From Calliopum simillimum (taxonomy: Eukaryota; Arthropoda; Insecta; Diptera; Lauxaniidae), in assembly GCA_951812925.1 (NCBI GenBank), contig OX638372.1, positions 43,770,245 through 43,834,244 on the forward strand: DNA of 64,000 bases, given 5' to 3'. Made by a program: the position numbers and the translations under genes. The notes beneath the pieces are model-generated. The model searched no databases, was not told the DNA's origin, and saw only the letters and a list, made by a program, of their open reading frames with translations. Shown here one piece after another: positions 43,690 through 56,810 of this stretch. Each line of letters starts with the position of its first letter. The stretch's first letter is position 1.

Positions 43690-46600
43690 ATGCTATTAGC
43701 ACAAAGTAAATCTTATGCTGCATGGCAAAAAAGTACTAATTTAACTACTGTTTTAGTACATAGATTAATAAAAACGATCCAACGCCAACTTTTTAGATCT
43801 TTTGAAATATTTCTACCTTTCGTATGTGTCCAATACAAAGACGATAACTTTATCAAAAAACGCAAATCCGAAATCCTGTTGGTTATGGCTCAAAATGCAC
43901 ATAATTTTTAGAATTCATGTAGTGTATTACACTAATTAATATTTGCAAACTTTCACAGTAGACCAATAATTACTTGGTGGTAAAATTGATCCGCTCTATA
44001 AGAAAAACATAGTTTCTAACTTATAGCGTCATTTTTTGTGAAAAAAAGACCTACTATATAGGTGAAATCGCTAGAGGACACAAAAAGTACAGTTATCTGA
44101 GAATCACCCATATACTCTTTGAAGATCGCATACCTTCGTAAAATACAGCATTAAAGCATACTTAAATCAAACATCTAATGGAGGACAAGCAGCAGGAAAA
44201 AGCTCATATTGCTTTCGCTTAACCAGTAGGTTGAAAAAGATCTATCGATCATAAATGGAGCATATACATATATGGAGAATGCTCCTTCATATAAAGTATT
44301 TTTAAGAACAATATTTTTCACTTGGAGAATAGAAGGTCATAAAATCTATACCAGAATAGTCAATGAAGTAAATTTCTTTAATGGCGCGGTCTGACATAAC
44401 CATATTGTATATATCTTGCCACAGTAAGATTTTCAGTATAGGCCTAAACATCCAAAATGTCATTACTTCTTTAGTTTTTGACATATTTGCACAATTTTGT
44501 TGTCATTCGCTTCAAAACTTATCAAGGTTTTAGGGCCAAAAACACTAAATTTTTAACTCTAGCAAGTTAATTGTTGTTCTGTCAGACTGATGACTGATAC
44601 CTTAAGTCACGATGAGAGTTCCTACATTTCGAAATAGATAATGTGCAGAAATAAATCCAAAAATATTTGATTTCGATATAATATTTGAAATCCCATTGCT
44701 GTTGCTTTTAACCCTTAGAAAACATTTTCTTACTGCCAAATAAAATAATATCCAATAACAATAGAATTGAGTTAAAAACGTAAAATTTGCCAAAATAGCC
44801 AGACCACGATTAACTTTTCATTTGATATGCAAACATGACAGCTGTCAATTAGCGTTGATCAAAAAACTTAACAGCCATTGCTAATGATGACGATGGTGTT
44901 GATGTTGATATTGATGGTGGTCATCAATAACTAAGGTTAATGCCATAAAACAAAAAACAAAAAAAAGAAGAAATAACGGACACGCCGACCGAATGACTAA
45001 CAGACCGAGTTTTGTTTTGTACTGAAATTGTTTGCAAAATTAAGTTATCAAAATCTCGTTAAAATTCAGTGCGTATCACGAACGACAATCAATATCCGAT
45101 TTTTCGGTTGAGGTTTTGACAAAGTTTTGTCATTGTCGCTTTTTACAATTTTCCTTTGATTTTTAAACTGTGGGGCTGCCAAGGTGCTCCATGTAGTACA
45201 CGAATATTATGTCATGTACAAAAAAAAGTTAAAGCCAAAATGTAAATCAACCTTGATAGAAGTTAGGGGTTTATCGCTTGCAAATCACCATTGACCTTTT
45301 TATAATTTAATTCTTATTTATGGGTGGTAGCACAATGTTCATACTCATCCGTATATGTATTTTTGTTAAAGTTCTAATCAGCGATAAAATCGACTTCTAA
45401 ATTAATTTGGCGCATCAATTTGCTGTTGGTCACGCCAAATGAATTGCATCACTTTATGTGGTTTTTTGTCACTTTGTCAGAAATTAATTTGTCTTTTGTT
45501 TGCATTTCTGTGGGAACGAACTCTTGTTAAACTGGTATGTGAATTATGTATGCAAATGAACTATTTATTAATTGGAGAAATTTAAACGAGAATTTCGCAT
45601 TGAATTAAGGAATGCGGGCAAAAACTTCACGTAATTAATTTGACAAGTTAGCGGTTAATAATATCGACAGGCTTTTTAAATTTATTATGTCTTAGCTCAT
45701 ATGATCGTGGGAAAAATTTATTTTGTATGTACGCAGGGAGAAAAAATGATTTTAAATCACACTCAAATCGTTCTAAAATGATGTATTCAGAATTAAGCTC
45801 AATAAAGCACCAAATTACCCCAAAATATGGTAAACTTGTTCGCAATTCGAGCTTAAAAAAAAAGCCATTTTACCAATTTAAAAACAAGAAAATAGTGCAC
45901 AACTTGACTTGCTCTCTAAAAACTTTAATTAGCGATTTCTCAAAAACAAAGCAAGATTTTATTTAATTTTTTCAATTTATAAAAATACAACGCCAAATCG
46001 AGGGACCACGAAAATCAATGTTTTGCAAAACCAATTACTTCCAAAAACCACTTTTTCGTTCAATTTCTTTAATGAGAGCAATTAACTAGAAAATCGTCTA
46101 CCTTCCATATTAACAAACTGCCTTATTTGCTTTGGCTTTCCATAACCCCCAACTACCTACAAAATCAACAATAGAGAGCAAAATGGATTTCAGAAAACAA
46201 TTCATAAGCTTCTAATTAAAAAATCTCAGTACGTTTACACCGGTAATTCGTCAAGTTAAAGCAAATCGCTTTCATTCATAGCCTTTCACTGTTAATTTCA
46301 AGCTGCAGCTTTTTGAAGTGGTGCAAATGAAATGAATTGTTTGACGACGAGTCTCATTAGTTGGCTTTAAGTATTCAAGTAAAGTTGGAGGATAGGTAGC
46401 TAAGCTCTCAAGTAGGGACGTATTGTTTGCTTAAACATCGGTATAAACTACAAGGATTAAGGCGAAAGTTGAATAAAAGAAAATTATTAGTTTCTATTAA
46501 AAGCATTTTCAGTTTTAGTGCAAAATTAAATCTAAGTGTCATACAGACCTAAACCAATTCAAATTAAACGTTCAGTTAAATAAAAAATATTAATAGCCTG

Positions 46601-46860
46601 GAAAAATCAAAATTACAAAAATTCAAATTCCTGCTATTCAAACTGAATCTTACTTGATGCAAAAATCGTAATACATATCGAAAATGTTAAGAGCAAAAAA
46701 CATTTTATTTTTAATAAAATGGGCCTTTAGCAGAATCAAAAGCGCTCCATTGATTTTCTTCGGAACGCGTCATGATTTTTACTGCACTCGGGAAGTAAAA
46801 CAATTAAATTAATTAACACTAAATTTCAAACATAAATTACCTTACCCTATATAACTTTAC
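43690..46860. other. Non-coding stretch
   Basis: No gene is supportable. A short GATGRT-type run (GATGACGATGGTGTTGATGT at about 44885, continuing to 44928) is the only simple repeat of note. The rest is AT-rich with short unrecognised ORFs. Confidence 0.3.
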
Positions 46861-47043
46861 CTCAAATATGTAGGGGTAAGTGGGGTAAAGTGGGAAGTGG
46901 GGTAAAGTGGGAAATGCCCCTTTTCGGGCAAACTAGCAAAGTATAGCTGTCATGCGCTTCTGACATGTACTTAAAAACTTGTATGTACAAGAATATTGGG
47001 TAGTATTTATCAACTAAGTGTATAATAATTTACTTACTTGAAA

Positions 47044-47096
47044 TGCAGTGTAGGGTATTTAGTTTTTGGCCAGGCCAAAGATACAACTCTTACTAG
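47044..47096 (+). mobile_element. Helentron/DINE-like element, copy E (3' end only)
   Basis: Just the terminal module: TGCAGTGTAGGGTATTTAGT, the perfect hairpin TTTGGCCAGGCCAAA, then CTCTTACTAG followed by T. The adjacent 47100s are unrelated to the family. Confidence 0.75.
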
Positions 47097-47139
47097 TTTT
47101 TTTTTGTCGGTCGGTTACGCAAAGAAAGACTCAGCAATA

Positions 47140-47245
47140 AAGTTCAAACAAAAAAGAAAAAAAAACGAACTAACCGCACTAAGATTCGAACCGTGTTCCG
47201 TCCAAATGATAGATAGAAACATATCCTCTGCACTATTGCCCCATA
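47140..47245 (-). repeat. tRNA-derived SINE-like sequence
   Basis: On the minus strand a B-box match GGTTCGAATC (47182-47191) lies 33 bp downstream of an A-box-like TAGTGCAGAGG (47225-47235). This is the spacing of an RNA polymerase III type 2 promoter. The region does not fold into a full tRNA that I can see, so a SINE or tRNA pseudogene is more likely than a tRNA gene. Confidence 0.45.
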
Positions 47246-48484
47246 TGATGAAGAGGTATACAATTTATATATTAAGCAAATGCCTGTCCAACATAAATAT
47301 GTTTACTAGATTCAAAATTTAATTTGGGGGAAAGTGGGGTAAAGTGGGAAATTTTTTTTCGAAGCTTCATAAAATGAACAAAACTTCTTTTTTTTTCATG
47401 TTTCGACTTCCTATAATGAAGAAAATTAAATAAGCTATATTTTTGCCGAAGAAACGAACCGAAAATATGGATTTTCTGTTGAGTACGACGCTTTGATCGA
47501 GGATGCCCAAAATGGCAAAAATTAAAAATCGTGCGGTGAAGTGGGAAACTTTCAAAACTCATAAAAACTAATACAAATGTTGAAAAAAAGTTCTAATATC
47601 TTTATTGTAAGTCAAAAAAGGTTCAAGGAACACACCCATAGGAGTAAATATGAAAAGAAATAACGATTTTGCTGCAAAAAAATATACGAAGAAATGTGTT
47701 TGAAAAAATTTGTGAAATAGTAGCTTATTCGTCGTTCTCTGATGAAACATCATATTCCGAGTCACAGTTTTAGTAATAAAAGAATCTTGTAGTGAGACTA
47801 ACGCATTTCAAGTGAAATGGGCGTTGACAATCCTTTAAGTTGCATTTGATGGTATTGTGTCTGGTCATGATTTAGGGCATTAGTTCCATGCAAATGGCGC
47901 AAAAATCACGATCTTCATCTGAGCTAGAACTTCTTTGTTTCTTCTTTGACGCTTTCTTTGATGGTGGTGCTTTTTTGCTCCTGGTACTTTATTTTTTGTG
48001 ATTCGTTTCCCTCTTTCTTCCGTTTATTTGCTAAACGTTTCTCAGCTGCTTTTTGCAACTCGCTTAGCTTTTCCGGAGTGTTTACTCACAATATAAATGT
48101 ACAACACTTATTTGGATCATGAAATAGTATAATACGTGGACAAGTGGGGACTAGCAATCGTGAAATAACATTTCGCACTTTACCCCGATACCACATTTTG
48201 CAAAAAATGAGAGCTTCATTCTTTCACTCTATGAATTACACGGAATCCTTTTGCGTTATCAAAATTAAGACTACAAAGAATATATTTGTGTACTTACAAT
48301 CGGTTTATCTCCAGAAACAGCAAAAATATCGATGCTTAAAAATTTCAAAATGAAATTTCAAAATCACTTAAAAACTTTACATGATTCCAGAGATCACAAA
48401 AATACGTATGCACGCATCGCTATACCATAAAGATTTGCTTACGGTCTTTTTATTAAAATAAATTGTTTTATTCTTTCGTAACTC

Positions 48485-49174
48485 CTAGAAGAGTATAAGA
48501 ACAAAGTGCCATGCTCTCGTCTCCCAGTTTACCTAGATTTTTCGTAGAGCTTGCATTTACTATTCTAAGTGTTTGAGTAAAATTCGGTTAGGTTTTCTTA
48601 AGAAAATCTTTCAGTATAGCATTTTGAAACTTTTGTTTGTATGGGAGATGCCACGCCCTGTTGTCCGAGTTCGCCTTGTTTTTTCTCAGAGCCTGCATTT
48701 ATTGATCTGAGTGTTTGATTGCAATTTGGTTGGGTCATCTCACAAAACAGTATAACAATTTGAAACTTTTGTTTGTATGGGAGGTGCCACGCCCTCTTGT
48801 CCGAATTCGCCAAGTTTTTGCTCAGATCTTGTATATGTATTTTGATTCTAATATTGCAAATTGTGCATTTTGAATATAGATTTTGTATGGGCGGTAGGCG
48901 TGTTCGTTGACTGATTTCGCTCATTTTCAATCCCCCGAGTTAACTTTTACAACGAAGGCACAATACCAAATTTCATTGAATTATGTTGCTTCAGTTTTCC
49001 CAAAAAATTTATTTACACGCACACCCAGCCAGCCAGCCAGACTGACGGACATAGCTATATAGACTCAGGAGGTGACGCTGATCAAGAATATATATACTTG
49101 TCTATACCTGTCACGCCTCCTTCTCTGCGTTACAAACGGAAGGACAAAGTGAATATACCCTGGGTGTAGGGTAT
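48485..49174 (-). mobile_element. Helentron/DINE-like element, copy F (reverse)
   Basis: The minus strand begins ATACCCTACACCCAGGGTAT and runs through GGAGGCGTGACAGG, TCCTGAGTCTATATAGC and a CTGG run (about 49027-49040). It continues with GGGCGTGGCACCTCCCATAC (48787) and a second unit 136 bp further on. The 3' hairpin and CTAG end are missing, so it is truncated at about 48485. Confidence 0.75.
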
Positions 49175-49589
49175 GAAAATAATAACCTATACAAGAACTG
49201 AGTCTTTCTTTGCGTAACCGACCAAGATTCGACTTGCCATCTCCGATTTTTATGAAAATTGGTGGAAAGTATTTGACACACATATAACTGTGGTAAAATG
49301 AAATTCTGAAAATTTCCAAGACGGCAGCCATAGGAAGTTCGACCCAACCTTTGAATACTCGCATATTTGGAAATTCATAGCTTCTCGGCTTTTAATCTGA
49401 TCTTAATGAAATTTTCAAGGTTTCTGTAGAAAAATATGAGCTTTTGAAAAAAAAAAAATATAAAAATAAACACCTGCAATCGGTATTGAATTTGTTCCAA
49501 AGGAACAACTATACCAAATATCAATAAATAACACAAAAAAACAATTATGATATATCAATACGTATTAACACACAAAACTGGCAAAAAGT

Positions 49590-49662
49590 CGGCTTCGCAG
49601 CCGGGCAAGGCTGGTGCAGTGGATCCTTGGTTCGTCTCCCGCCCAGACCAAAAACACAAAAA
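49590..49662 (+). repeat. Possible SINE fragment with tRNA-like boxes
   Basis: GGCTGGTGCAGTGGATCC resembles a tRNA A-box and GGTTCGTCTCC a B-box. They are only a few bases apart, so the middle has been lost. It is followed by CCGCCCAGACC and an A-rich tail. Confidence 0.4.
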
Positions 49663-49699
49663 GTTTTCAAACTTGCAATTTTTCAATTATAATTAATTT

Positions 49700-51180
49700 A
49701 GTAAAATAAATTTAATTATAATTACAACAAAAATAGTCTGATGAGTCTTTGTGGCGAAAGACGAAACATATGTCACTATAGCCGTGTTTTTAATCCGTTC
49801 CTTGATTTGTCATAATTATGTGTTAGAAAAATGCATTGATAGATTTATATGTAAATCGATCTTTGCAAATATATGACTAAAAGTTCAATTAAATAAAATC
49901 AATTTTCAATATAAAATGTCATTAAGTAACACACTTAAAAAATTCTTAAATATAAAAATAAAAAAAGTAAATTTTATTACAATTATTTTCCGATACTCAA
50001 AATCGTGGTATGTTTTACGGTTCTCAAGATATGAATTATTAAAGTTGTAAATTGTTGTGTTTATCATGAGTCGTTGGTCCACTTTATAAGGAAGAACATT
50101 TTAACCTTAAATTTCTCCAGGAGGCAGAGAATCAATTGTTACAGTCAAATTGTATGCCATGTGCAAAGCACAATTTTAGGTACCAAAATTTTATCACAAT
50201 GCTGTCGCCATCTGTTTTTTTCCATAATATCAGTTTCATAATCAAGAACAAAATACTTATCAGATATAAAAGACTTAAATGTTGCTTTAATAATAAAAAT
50301 AAAGTTTCATTAATCAAATGACCTTGAACTTTTTATTATGCTGGCTTAACATTAAGCTCTATATATAAGGTGACTTGGTGACAAAACGATTTTCTTTTCT
50401 GCACACAAATCCTATTGAAAATATTTTACAATATAAATTTACTCAAGCGCAGATTGTACAACGATTAGGTTGCTTTCAAGACCAAAATATAAGCCAAAAC
50501 AAATATTCTCAACGGTTCTTAAAAAAAAAAAAATTACAATCACGATTATTCATCATAAAAAGCACTCATAAAAACTAAAACAACCGAAATAAAATCAATC
50601 AATTACTTTTGCATAGGAGTAGTTCCACGCACCTAAAAGTTCTGTCACGCATTAATTTAAATATTTACAAAATGAAATGTGGAATTGGCTAGACGTCATT
50701 TGCCGCTATTTCAAAATGATAAATGAGCTAATATTGACAACACTTTGGTTAAGCTTCCTTTCACCAATAGGCTAATTTTGGATTGAACCCCATTCATCAC
50801 AAGTTTTAAGAAGCCAAAAGAGATCATCACTCACCACACAACTCGTTCGAGTGTGTTGCAGATGTTAAGGAAAGATTTCAGTTTGGGCGTTTCGAATTTC
50901 TTTATATAAATTGTTGTGGGGCGCATTTTAAGTCTATTTCGGTCACTACATATTTTGTGTTAAATACACGTTTCAGAAGTCACGTTTATTTTGTGTCGCA
51001 TTCTTTTATATTTTTGGTTCTGGATCAATGTAAAAAGTATTTTATTTTCATAAAGTGGCGCGGAAATTTGAATGACTTCCCAAGGGGAAAAATATCAAGC
51101 GCTTATTAAGAAAGGACTTCTGAAGCGCTTTCACAATGATTTTTTGTAAGGCTGCAATATGTATTCGAATATCATGTTCC
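49700..51180. other. Non-coding stretch
   Basis: AT-rich sequence with short ORFs lacking domains. No gene or repeat family is recognised. Confidence 0.3.
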
Positions 51181-51184
51181 GAAA

Positions 51185-51370
51185 TCCGTGATTTCAATTA
51201 CTTTTCAATTATGAGGTTTTTGATGAAAATGGTGAGACACTTGACAAAAAGCATTTGAAGCTTTTTTGCGGAGAATTATAGGCTCTACAAATAATATTTA
51301 TTGATTTGCAAAAAAGGAACCGCTTAGGAAATATTCTTAAGAAACCACAAAAAGTCGATAGATTCGATTT
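51185..51370. repeat. Half arm of the dispersed foldback repeat
   Basis: It shares ordered blocks with the palindrome at 21624-22010: GAGGTTTTTGATGAAAATGG, TTGCGGAGAATTATAGGCTC, TTTGATTTGCAAA-like, AGGAAATATTCTTAAGAAAC and AAAAAGTCGATAGATTCGAT. The mirror half is missing. Confidence 0.6.
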
Positions 51371-53150
51371 TATAGCAACACATGCTGATACTCGACAAGC
51401 AATTTGAGTAAAATTTTCCTATGGGCGCCTCTGAAAAGTTCGTGTCTAATAAAAAGGGCTAAAACAGCGCATCTCAATTTTTTTACGTGTTAAAAAAGGA
51501 TTCAATCTTCTTAAAACAAAAAATCGTTGCGAAACCTCGGGGAACAAAATTTGTTTTGGGCTTTTTTCATAACCATTGCTAACTGATTTTCTGAAATATT
51601 TTGATTTTAAGTTAATCAAAATTATCAAAAAAGTATAACTTGATGCATGTTTCGAGCATAGAGCTTTAATAGTGCTCGCTTACAAAGAGATTCCATATTC
51701 AAACATTCAAATCGGTTCAGTTTTACAGTAACCACACAATTTTTACAGTGAACACTTAGTTTTTATTTTCAACTCAAAGAATTTTGCTTCTGAGAAACGT
51801 ACTCCTTTGATTTTTTTATTGACAAAAAAAATGTATGCAGATATCGTTTTTAAGTCAAAACCGGATTCAGCAGATGCCTTGCTGTAAATATAATGTTTCT
51901 TGTGCTGCTGATAAGTATTTTTCTAATTTTAGGTAATTTTTAAGCAATTTTAATAGAAATAATTTTTTTGAATTACCCAAATGTTTGCTTAACTGAATCG
52001 GTGTTAAATTTGGTTATTGCCTATGTACAATTAGACACTAATAAGACTCTAATGAGAAGCTACTGTTTTAAGGCTCGTTCACTATGTTATCAAAAATTAA
52101 CACTAAAAAATATATAAAAACAAAAGAAAGGTGCAAAAGTGAATGAACTTAAAGATAAATAATAACATTTCAAATTAATATCTACATATTTTTATGATTA
52201 ATTGCTGCTAATAAGTGACGAAAATCAACGACCAGTCATTTCTGTAATATTTTTATTGCAAATTTATACTTTTTGTTATTTACGATTCGGTTTAAAAGAG
52301 GATTAAAATCTGTTTTTTTGAACAGTGGACAAAAGTCAGTATGTTGAACGAAAAAATTGGTGACTCACGAACATCTTCATTGTCAAACTTCCAAACAGAA
52401 GCCGACAAGATTTTATACCCGTTCAAATCAGATTAGAAAAATGGATTTGGATAGATCAAACAAAGCTTTTTCAGCTGGAAAAAATCATTGTGGACAGTAG
52501 TCCAAGGACTGGGGCAATCCCTCAGTGGTCGAAAAATCTAAAAAGCTAGGCAAAATTACGAATCTGAAATCCATTTTTCAAAAAACAAATAAAGTACCTA
52601 GGTGCCGAGATTTTAGATCCAAATGACATAAGTAAAATTAATCCCATGGCAGTGACAAGATTTATGGATAGTCTGGAACTGTTCTGATAGGGAAAGAGGC
52701 TGTACAAGAGATCTTTCAGGTTACAGTACAATCCAGAACCTTTAAATAATAATAATGACAGGATTTTGAGATATCCTTGCTTGAAGCTGAGAATGCGCTG
52801 TTTTCAATCTTACGGTGTAGTTCCAGGAGGTGGTGTAATTTAATTCTTCTTATGACATAGGATAGCCCTAATCTTACATATCAACCATACCTTTAAATTT
52901 TTTCAATTGGACCATTACTTTCCGAGTTATCACCCTTTGAAATAAGAGTATTTTTTCCCCATATAAAAATGTATGGGGATAAGGTATCCCTTAACGACTA
53001 TAGGGTCACATATGTCCCAGAAAATTCCAGAAAAAACGTAAAAATGTTTTGAATTTTTATTTTAAAATATGTTTTCTGGACACTCAATAGACCATTATAA
53101 ATAGCTAACATGATTGCATAAGCTCCAAATTCCTTCGGTACTGAAGAGGA
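51371..53150. other. Non-coding stretch
   Basis: No supportable gene. Between 52430 and 52760 the composition is less AT-rich, but reading all frames gives no recognisable protein. Confidence 0.3.
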
Positions 53151-53158
53151 TAATAAGG

Positions 53159-53286
53159 GTATTCCTGAAAACGTGTAAAAGCCTCGAAAACCTCGTAAAC
53201 TCGTAAAACTGTCAAATTTCGTATTAATTTTGACAACATTTACGAGCTTAGGAGGTTTTCGAGGCTATTACACGTTTTCGGGAATC
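53159..53286. repeat. Hairpin repeat, about 128 bp
   Basis: GTATTCCTGAAAACGTGTAA then AAGCCTCGAAAACCTCGTAAA pairs with TTTACGAGCTTAGGAGGTTT then TCGAGGCTATTACACGTTTTCGGGAAT around a short loop. It looks like a short MITE. Confidence 0.65.
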
Positions 53287-53289
53287 AAA

Positions 53290-54650
53290 ATATATTAAAA
53301 AAAATTCTTTGTAGTAGGTGAGGTGGAGTAGGTGAACTTAATACTCAAACGAGAAGAGTTTTTTTGGACACAGGAATCCTCTTACCTCTAAAACAAACAA
53401 AGAGGATTATGCTCCACAATTTCCAATAGCTGAAGGTGCAAAAATAATTCTTTAATTTATCGAATTTTGACCAGTTTTTTTGATTTTCCGATCAGTACTA
53501 GTCGTGGAGAAATATAAAAATCATGATCCCTGTTAGACTTTCCATTTAGGCATAATGTTCACTTAGGAGTTACAGGAGAGCACAAACAAGCAATGTTGCA
53601 CAGAATTGAATGCACTATCTGGTCATAGTGCATGATGGAGGAGTGTTGTGGAGGCCCGAGACTACGGTAATTGTTTGAACTATAAAAAAAGTTTTCTTGT
53701 TTTACTTTTCTGTATCACCATCACAAAATCTCCTGTCATTTCAATTTTGATCCGCATTGCAGCGATGCCTTTGCGATTAATCCGTTTAAATTTATGACAC
53801 ATTGTACATTTTTGTTTGTTTGTCATATATCGACAGTCATATTAATGTGCATCGTAAATTTATTTCAGCAAAGTCAGAGGCGCTTACGTTTTTTAATGTC
53901 CGTAGTCAAATGTCCAGAGTTTTAAGTCAGTCAACATCGAAAGACAGATTAATGAACAAAAATGTGCATGTTAATACGTTGCCCTTTTTTAATTATTATG
54001 TAACCCTTTTCTCAATCATACAAAGTAAAGTAATTTTGCAAAATCAGTTAACGTCTTACATTTTAATTTTTTTGTAAACTTACCAAGTTTGTTGCAGAAC
54101 CCCTTTTTTTTGTATTTTTGTTTGTTTTTACAATTTCATGTACATTTTTTTATAAAATTGTTGAACATGTTTTCAAGGACATTTTGCATGCTATACCATC
54201 ATCATATTATTATTGAGGCAACAGTTGCTTTTTGCCTTTAAAACTGTTACCATTTTAAATTTAATGTGGTGTTATCCAATAAATTAATTTGTATGGTATT
54301 GGGTGTTTTCGTTTATGTTTTAAATGTTTTACGAGCCTACGGATACTATGTATGAACTTAATTTAAAATTGACTACATGTCACGGTTAAGACGTAACTCT
54401 ACGGAAAAGTATAGTCAGTTTTATAAATATCAAAAATCGGCTTTAAAAACAATTGAATATCAATTACTTTTATACCTACAACCTGAAATTGAAGTTAACT
54501 TATTAAGTAAAACCTCTAAAACTGAATATTTCACTTCTTCAGCAATGAAAATTTTTTTCTATGAAGTTTTTATTGGAAAGAGGTTCTCGTGCAGAAGGAG
54601 AACAACATTGGTCAATTGTCTTCTTTTTTTTTTCTCTGACGGCTTTCTTG
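53290..54650. other. Non-coding stretch
   Basis: No gene is recognised. Short hairpin-like phrases occur (for example GGCAACAGTTGC / GTTACC near 54219-54252) but nothing diagnostic. Confidence 0.3.
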
Positions 54651-54654
54651 AACC

Positions 54655-55262
54655 ACACTTAGATTAAAGCGTAGTATTCTCCAGTTTTGGAGGCAATCGA
54701 TCAAAAGTTTCCCTTCTGAGTCCCAAAAGACTATCGCTATGATTTTCTCCGCCGACCTTAAACTTCTTTAAGTGATGGTGTGCCGTTTTTGTGCCAATGC
54801 ATAGACTCCTGTTTGGACATAGGTTCATAATGATGAACTCAAGTTTCGTTACCTGATACATTTCGAGCTACTACTCCATCTCTATCTTCTCTACAGAGGT
54901 CCAAAACCTCGGGAGAATTCTTCACGCTCCGTTTTTTTGAGGTGAGCATTTACGGCACACATCTTGCGCTGAGAAATGGTTTTATCTGATACTCCAACCA
55001 TTTGCACAAGCAGTACCTTTTTTAGTGGAGCACCTCCCATTATGAATTTTTGGGCTTTTTGTATGATTTCCTGAATAGTCACCTCGATCGGCCGTTGTGA
55101 CCGCTGGTTGTTTTCAAGTGAGTCCCTGCCACTGGTTATACCTTTTGTAAGCCGTAGTTCCTATTACTCGGACAAGAGTCCTCGCAAACGGATGACAGTG
55201 TGGTTTGAACTTGGTAGGAAATTTAAAACAACGTGATACTCGATATGCTCCATATTTAAGAT
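54655..55262 (-). pseudogene. Degenerate mariner transposase (third family), N-terminal and central part
   Basis: Minus-strand frames give MEHIEYHVVLNFL at the start, a middle segment EVTIQEIIQKAQKFIMGG then VQMVGVSDKTI (helix-turn-helix region), NETWVHH-like sequence, and finally KKFKV...IAIVFWDSEGKLLIDCL. The last is the block around the first catalytic Asp and the FWD motif of mariner transposases. Frameshifts and stops are frequent and the C-terminal catalytic part is absent. Terminal repeats were not found. Confidence 0.6.
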
Positions 55263-55264
55263 TT

Positions 55265-56810
55265 TATTTTGGATTAACTTCCTTGGTTGATGATAGTACA
55301 AAGAATAAGTACCCGAAAAATTAAATGAAATATACATAAAAAAACTTTCTTCTTCTCTTTCAAAGTTTTTTCAATAACACTGTGCAACACAAAAATCTGA
55401 ATTTGATCTCGTTAAGTTTTTTTTAACTAATTCAGGGTCGCTGGTTCTGAATCTGGCAACCGCTTTTGCCTATCACGTCTCAGATCCGAGTTATCTTTAA
55501 GTTAAAGTGCAGAAAATGATATTTTCAGACATATGGCGTATACTCAGTGAAAAGTGTAGTTCATTTTAGTCAGTGACATTGAATAGTCCATAACCATAGT
55601 CATAGCTTTGCGAGATACCATCCATTGAAGTCAAGCTATCCGAATTTAATACAGTCCTTAACAGGGACTTGCGATACCTTTACTTCAATGGCTGATATAT
55701 CGGAAAGTAATGATCCAATTGGAAATTAAAGTTTTAGTTTAAAGAGGAAGATCAGGAATATTCAACACTGCTGATAAAAGTGAACTTCTTTATTTCATAG
55801 GTTGGTATTAATCCTTTATTTTCAATGATCAGAGGGATGCTTCTCAAAAACAACTTTTAATGTAGTTTTAAAATCAAAAGTAGTAGGTACAGGCTATATG
55901 ACGATACAGGTGATTTTCCTAGTTTACCTCAGCGATTTTCCGGGAAAGTGCTTAAGAACTAAGGAAATGTTTAAATGGGTAAGTGCGATACTTTAAAACG
56001 GAAGTTGTTTCTCGATCTCGGGAGTGATTCGGTCAAAGCCAGGAGCCTTTTTCGCTCCGAAGTTCTTACTTTAATTTTTAATCTCATTAAGTGTTATTGG
56101 AAAAATAACTTCTTCCTTCTTAATTTTGAAATTAAAACATATTCCTGTACTGGGAAGATATGAACCAAAACATATTAGCAAGTGAATTTAGTTGTAAACT
56201 TTATCTTCAGCAAAAGCCATAAAATAACGAATTTAGGAACCTTTAATACCAGTATGTCGCTAACAACCGAACAATTAGTTTAATGAACTTACAAGAGCTG
56301 CATATATTTATGTATATACATACATATACACAAACATATTTCTACTTGTTTGTGTTCCTCACTGAACTTAGCCAAGATTCTTGTTGCGTTGCCAGTCTGG
56401 CTATTACTTCATATCACGATATCACGCAGTATTGCATTCATTAATGAACGTTCTTTCTTATGTTTATCCTTTTTCGAAAGAATGCGTTAACAAAGTAAGA
56501 CTTGACCATCTTCTGTTACTTGTTTTTCTGACTTCTTGCAGAACCAGTTATTAGTTATTATTATCAGAAACAGTTAGTGAGATCGTAAAATAAATTTTAT
56601 TTTATTGATCTACTAAAAATTATTGACTGTGATAATTGGGAAATGATTAGAAGTTTCCCATTGGTGGAAAATTTGCGAAATAAAAACTATTAAGTAAAGG
56701 GCCAAATGTCAGAATGAATATCAGTCTTAACTTAAAATTATTATTTAGCCCTATTTTTACTCAAATGGCAAATGGTATTTGATAGTTAAATGTATTTCAA
56801 TTTAAATATA
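55265..56810. other. Non-coding stretch
   Basis: No gene or clear repeat is seen. A TATACATACATATA microsatellite-like patch lies near 56312-56332. Confidence 0.3.

Larger units (their letters stand above)
46868..48195 (-). mobile_element. pogo-like DNA transposon remnant with GGGGTAAAGTGGGAA ends
   Basis: The left end carries GGGGTAAAGTGGGAA twice in tandem (46879-46912). The right end has TTTCGCACTTTACCCCGAT (about 48172). Further internal copies occur at 47328-47352. Between 47700 and 48090 the minus strand encodes the tail of a pogo/Tigger-like transposase: a KLSELQKAAEKRLANKRKK-type basic helix, then SSSSDEDRDFCAICMEL and a Cys/His finger (HLKCV), with stops. It has been invaded by a Helentron 3' end and a SINE-like sequence. 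Confidence 0.6.

Noticed and set aside
47182..47235. Functional tRNA gene
   Set aside because: Only A- and B-box-like motifs are present; acceptor and anticodon stems do not pair.
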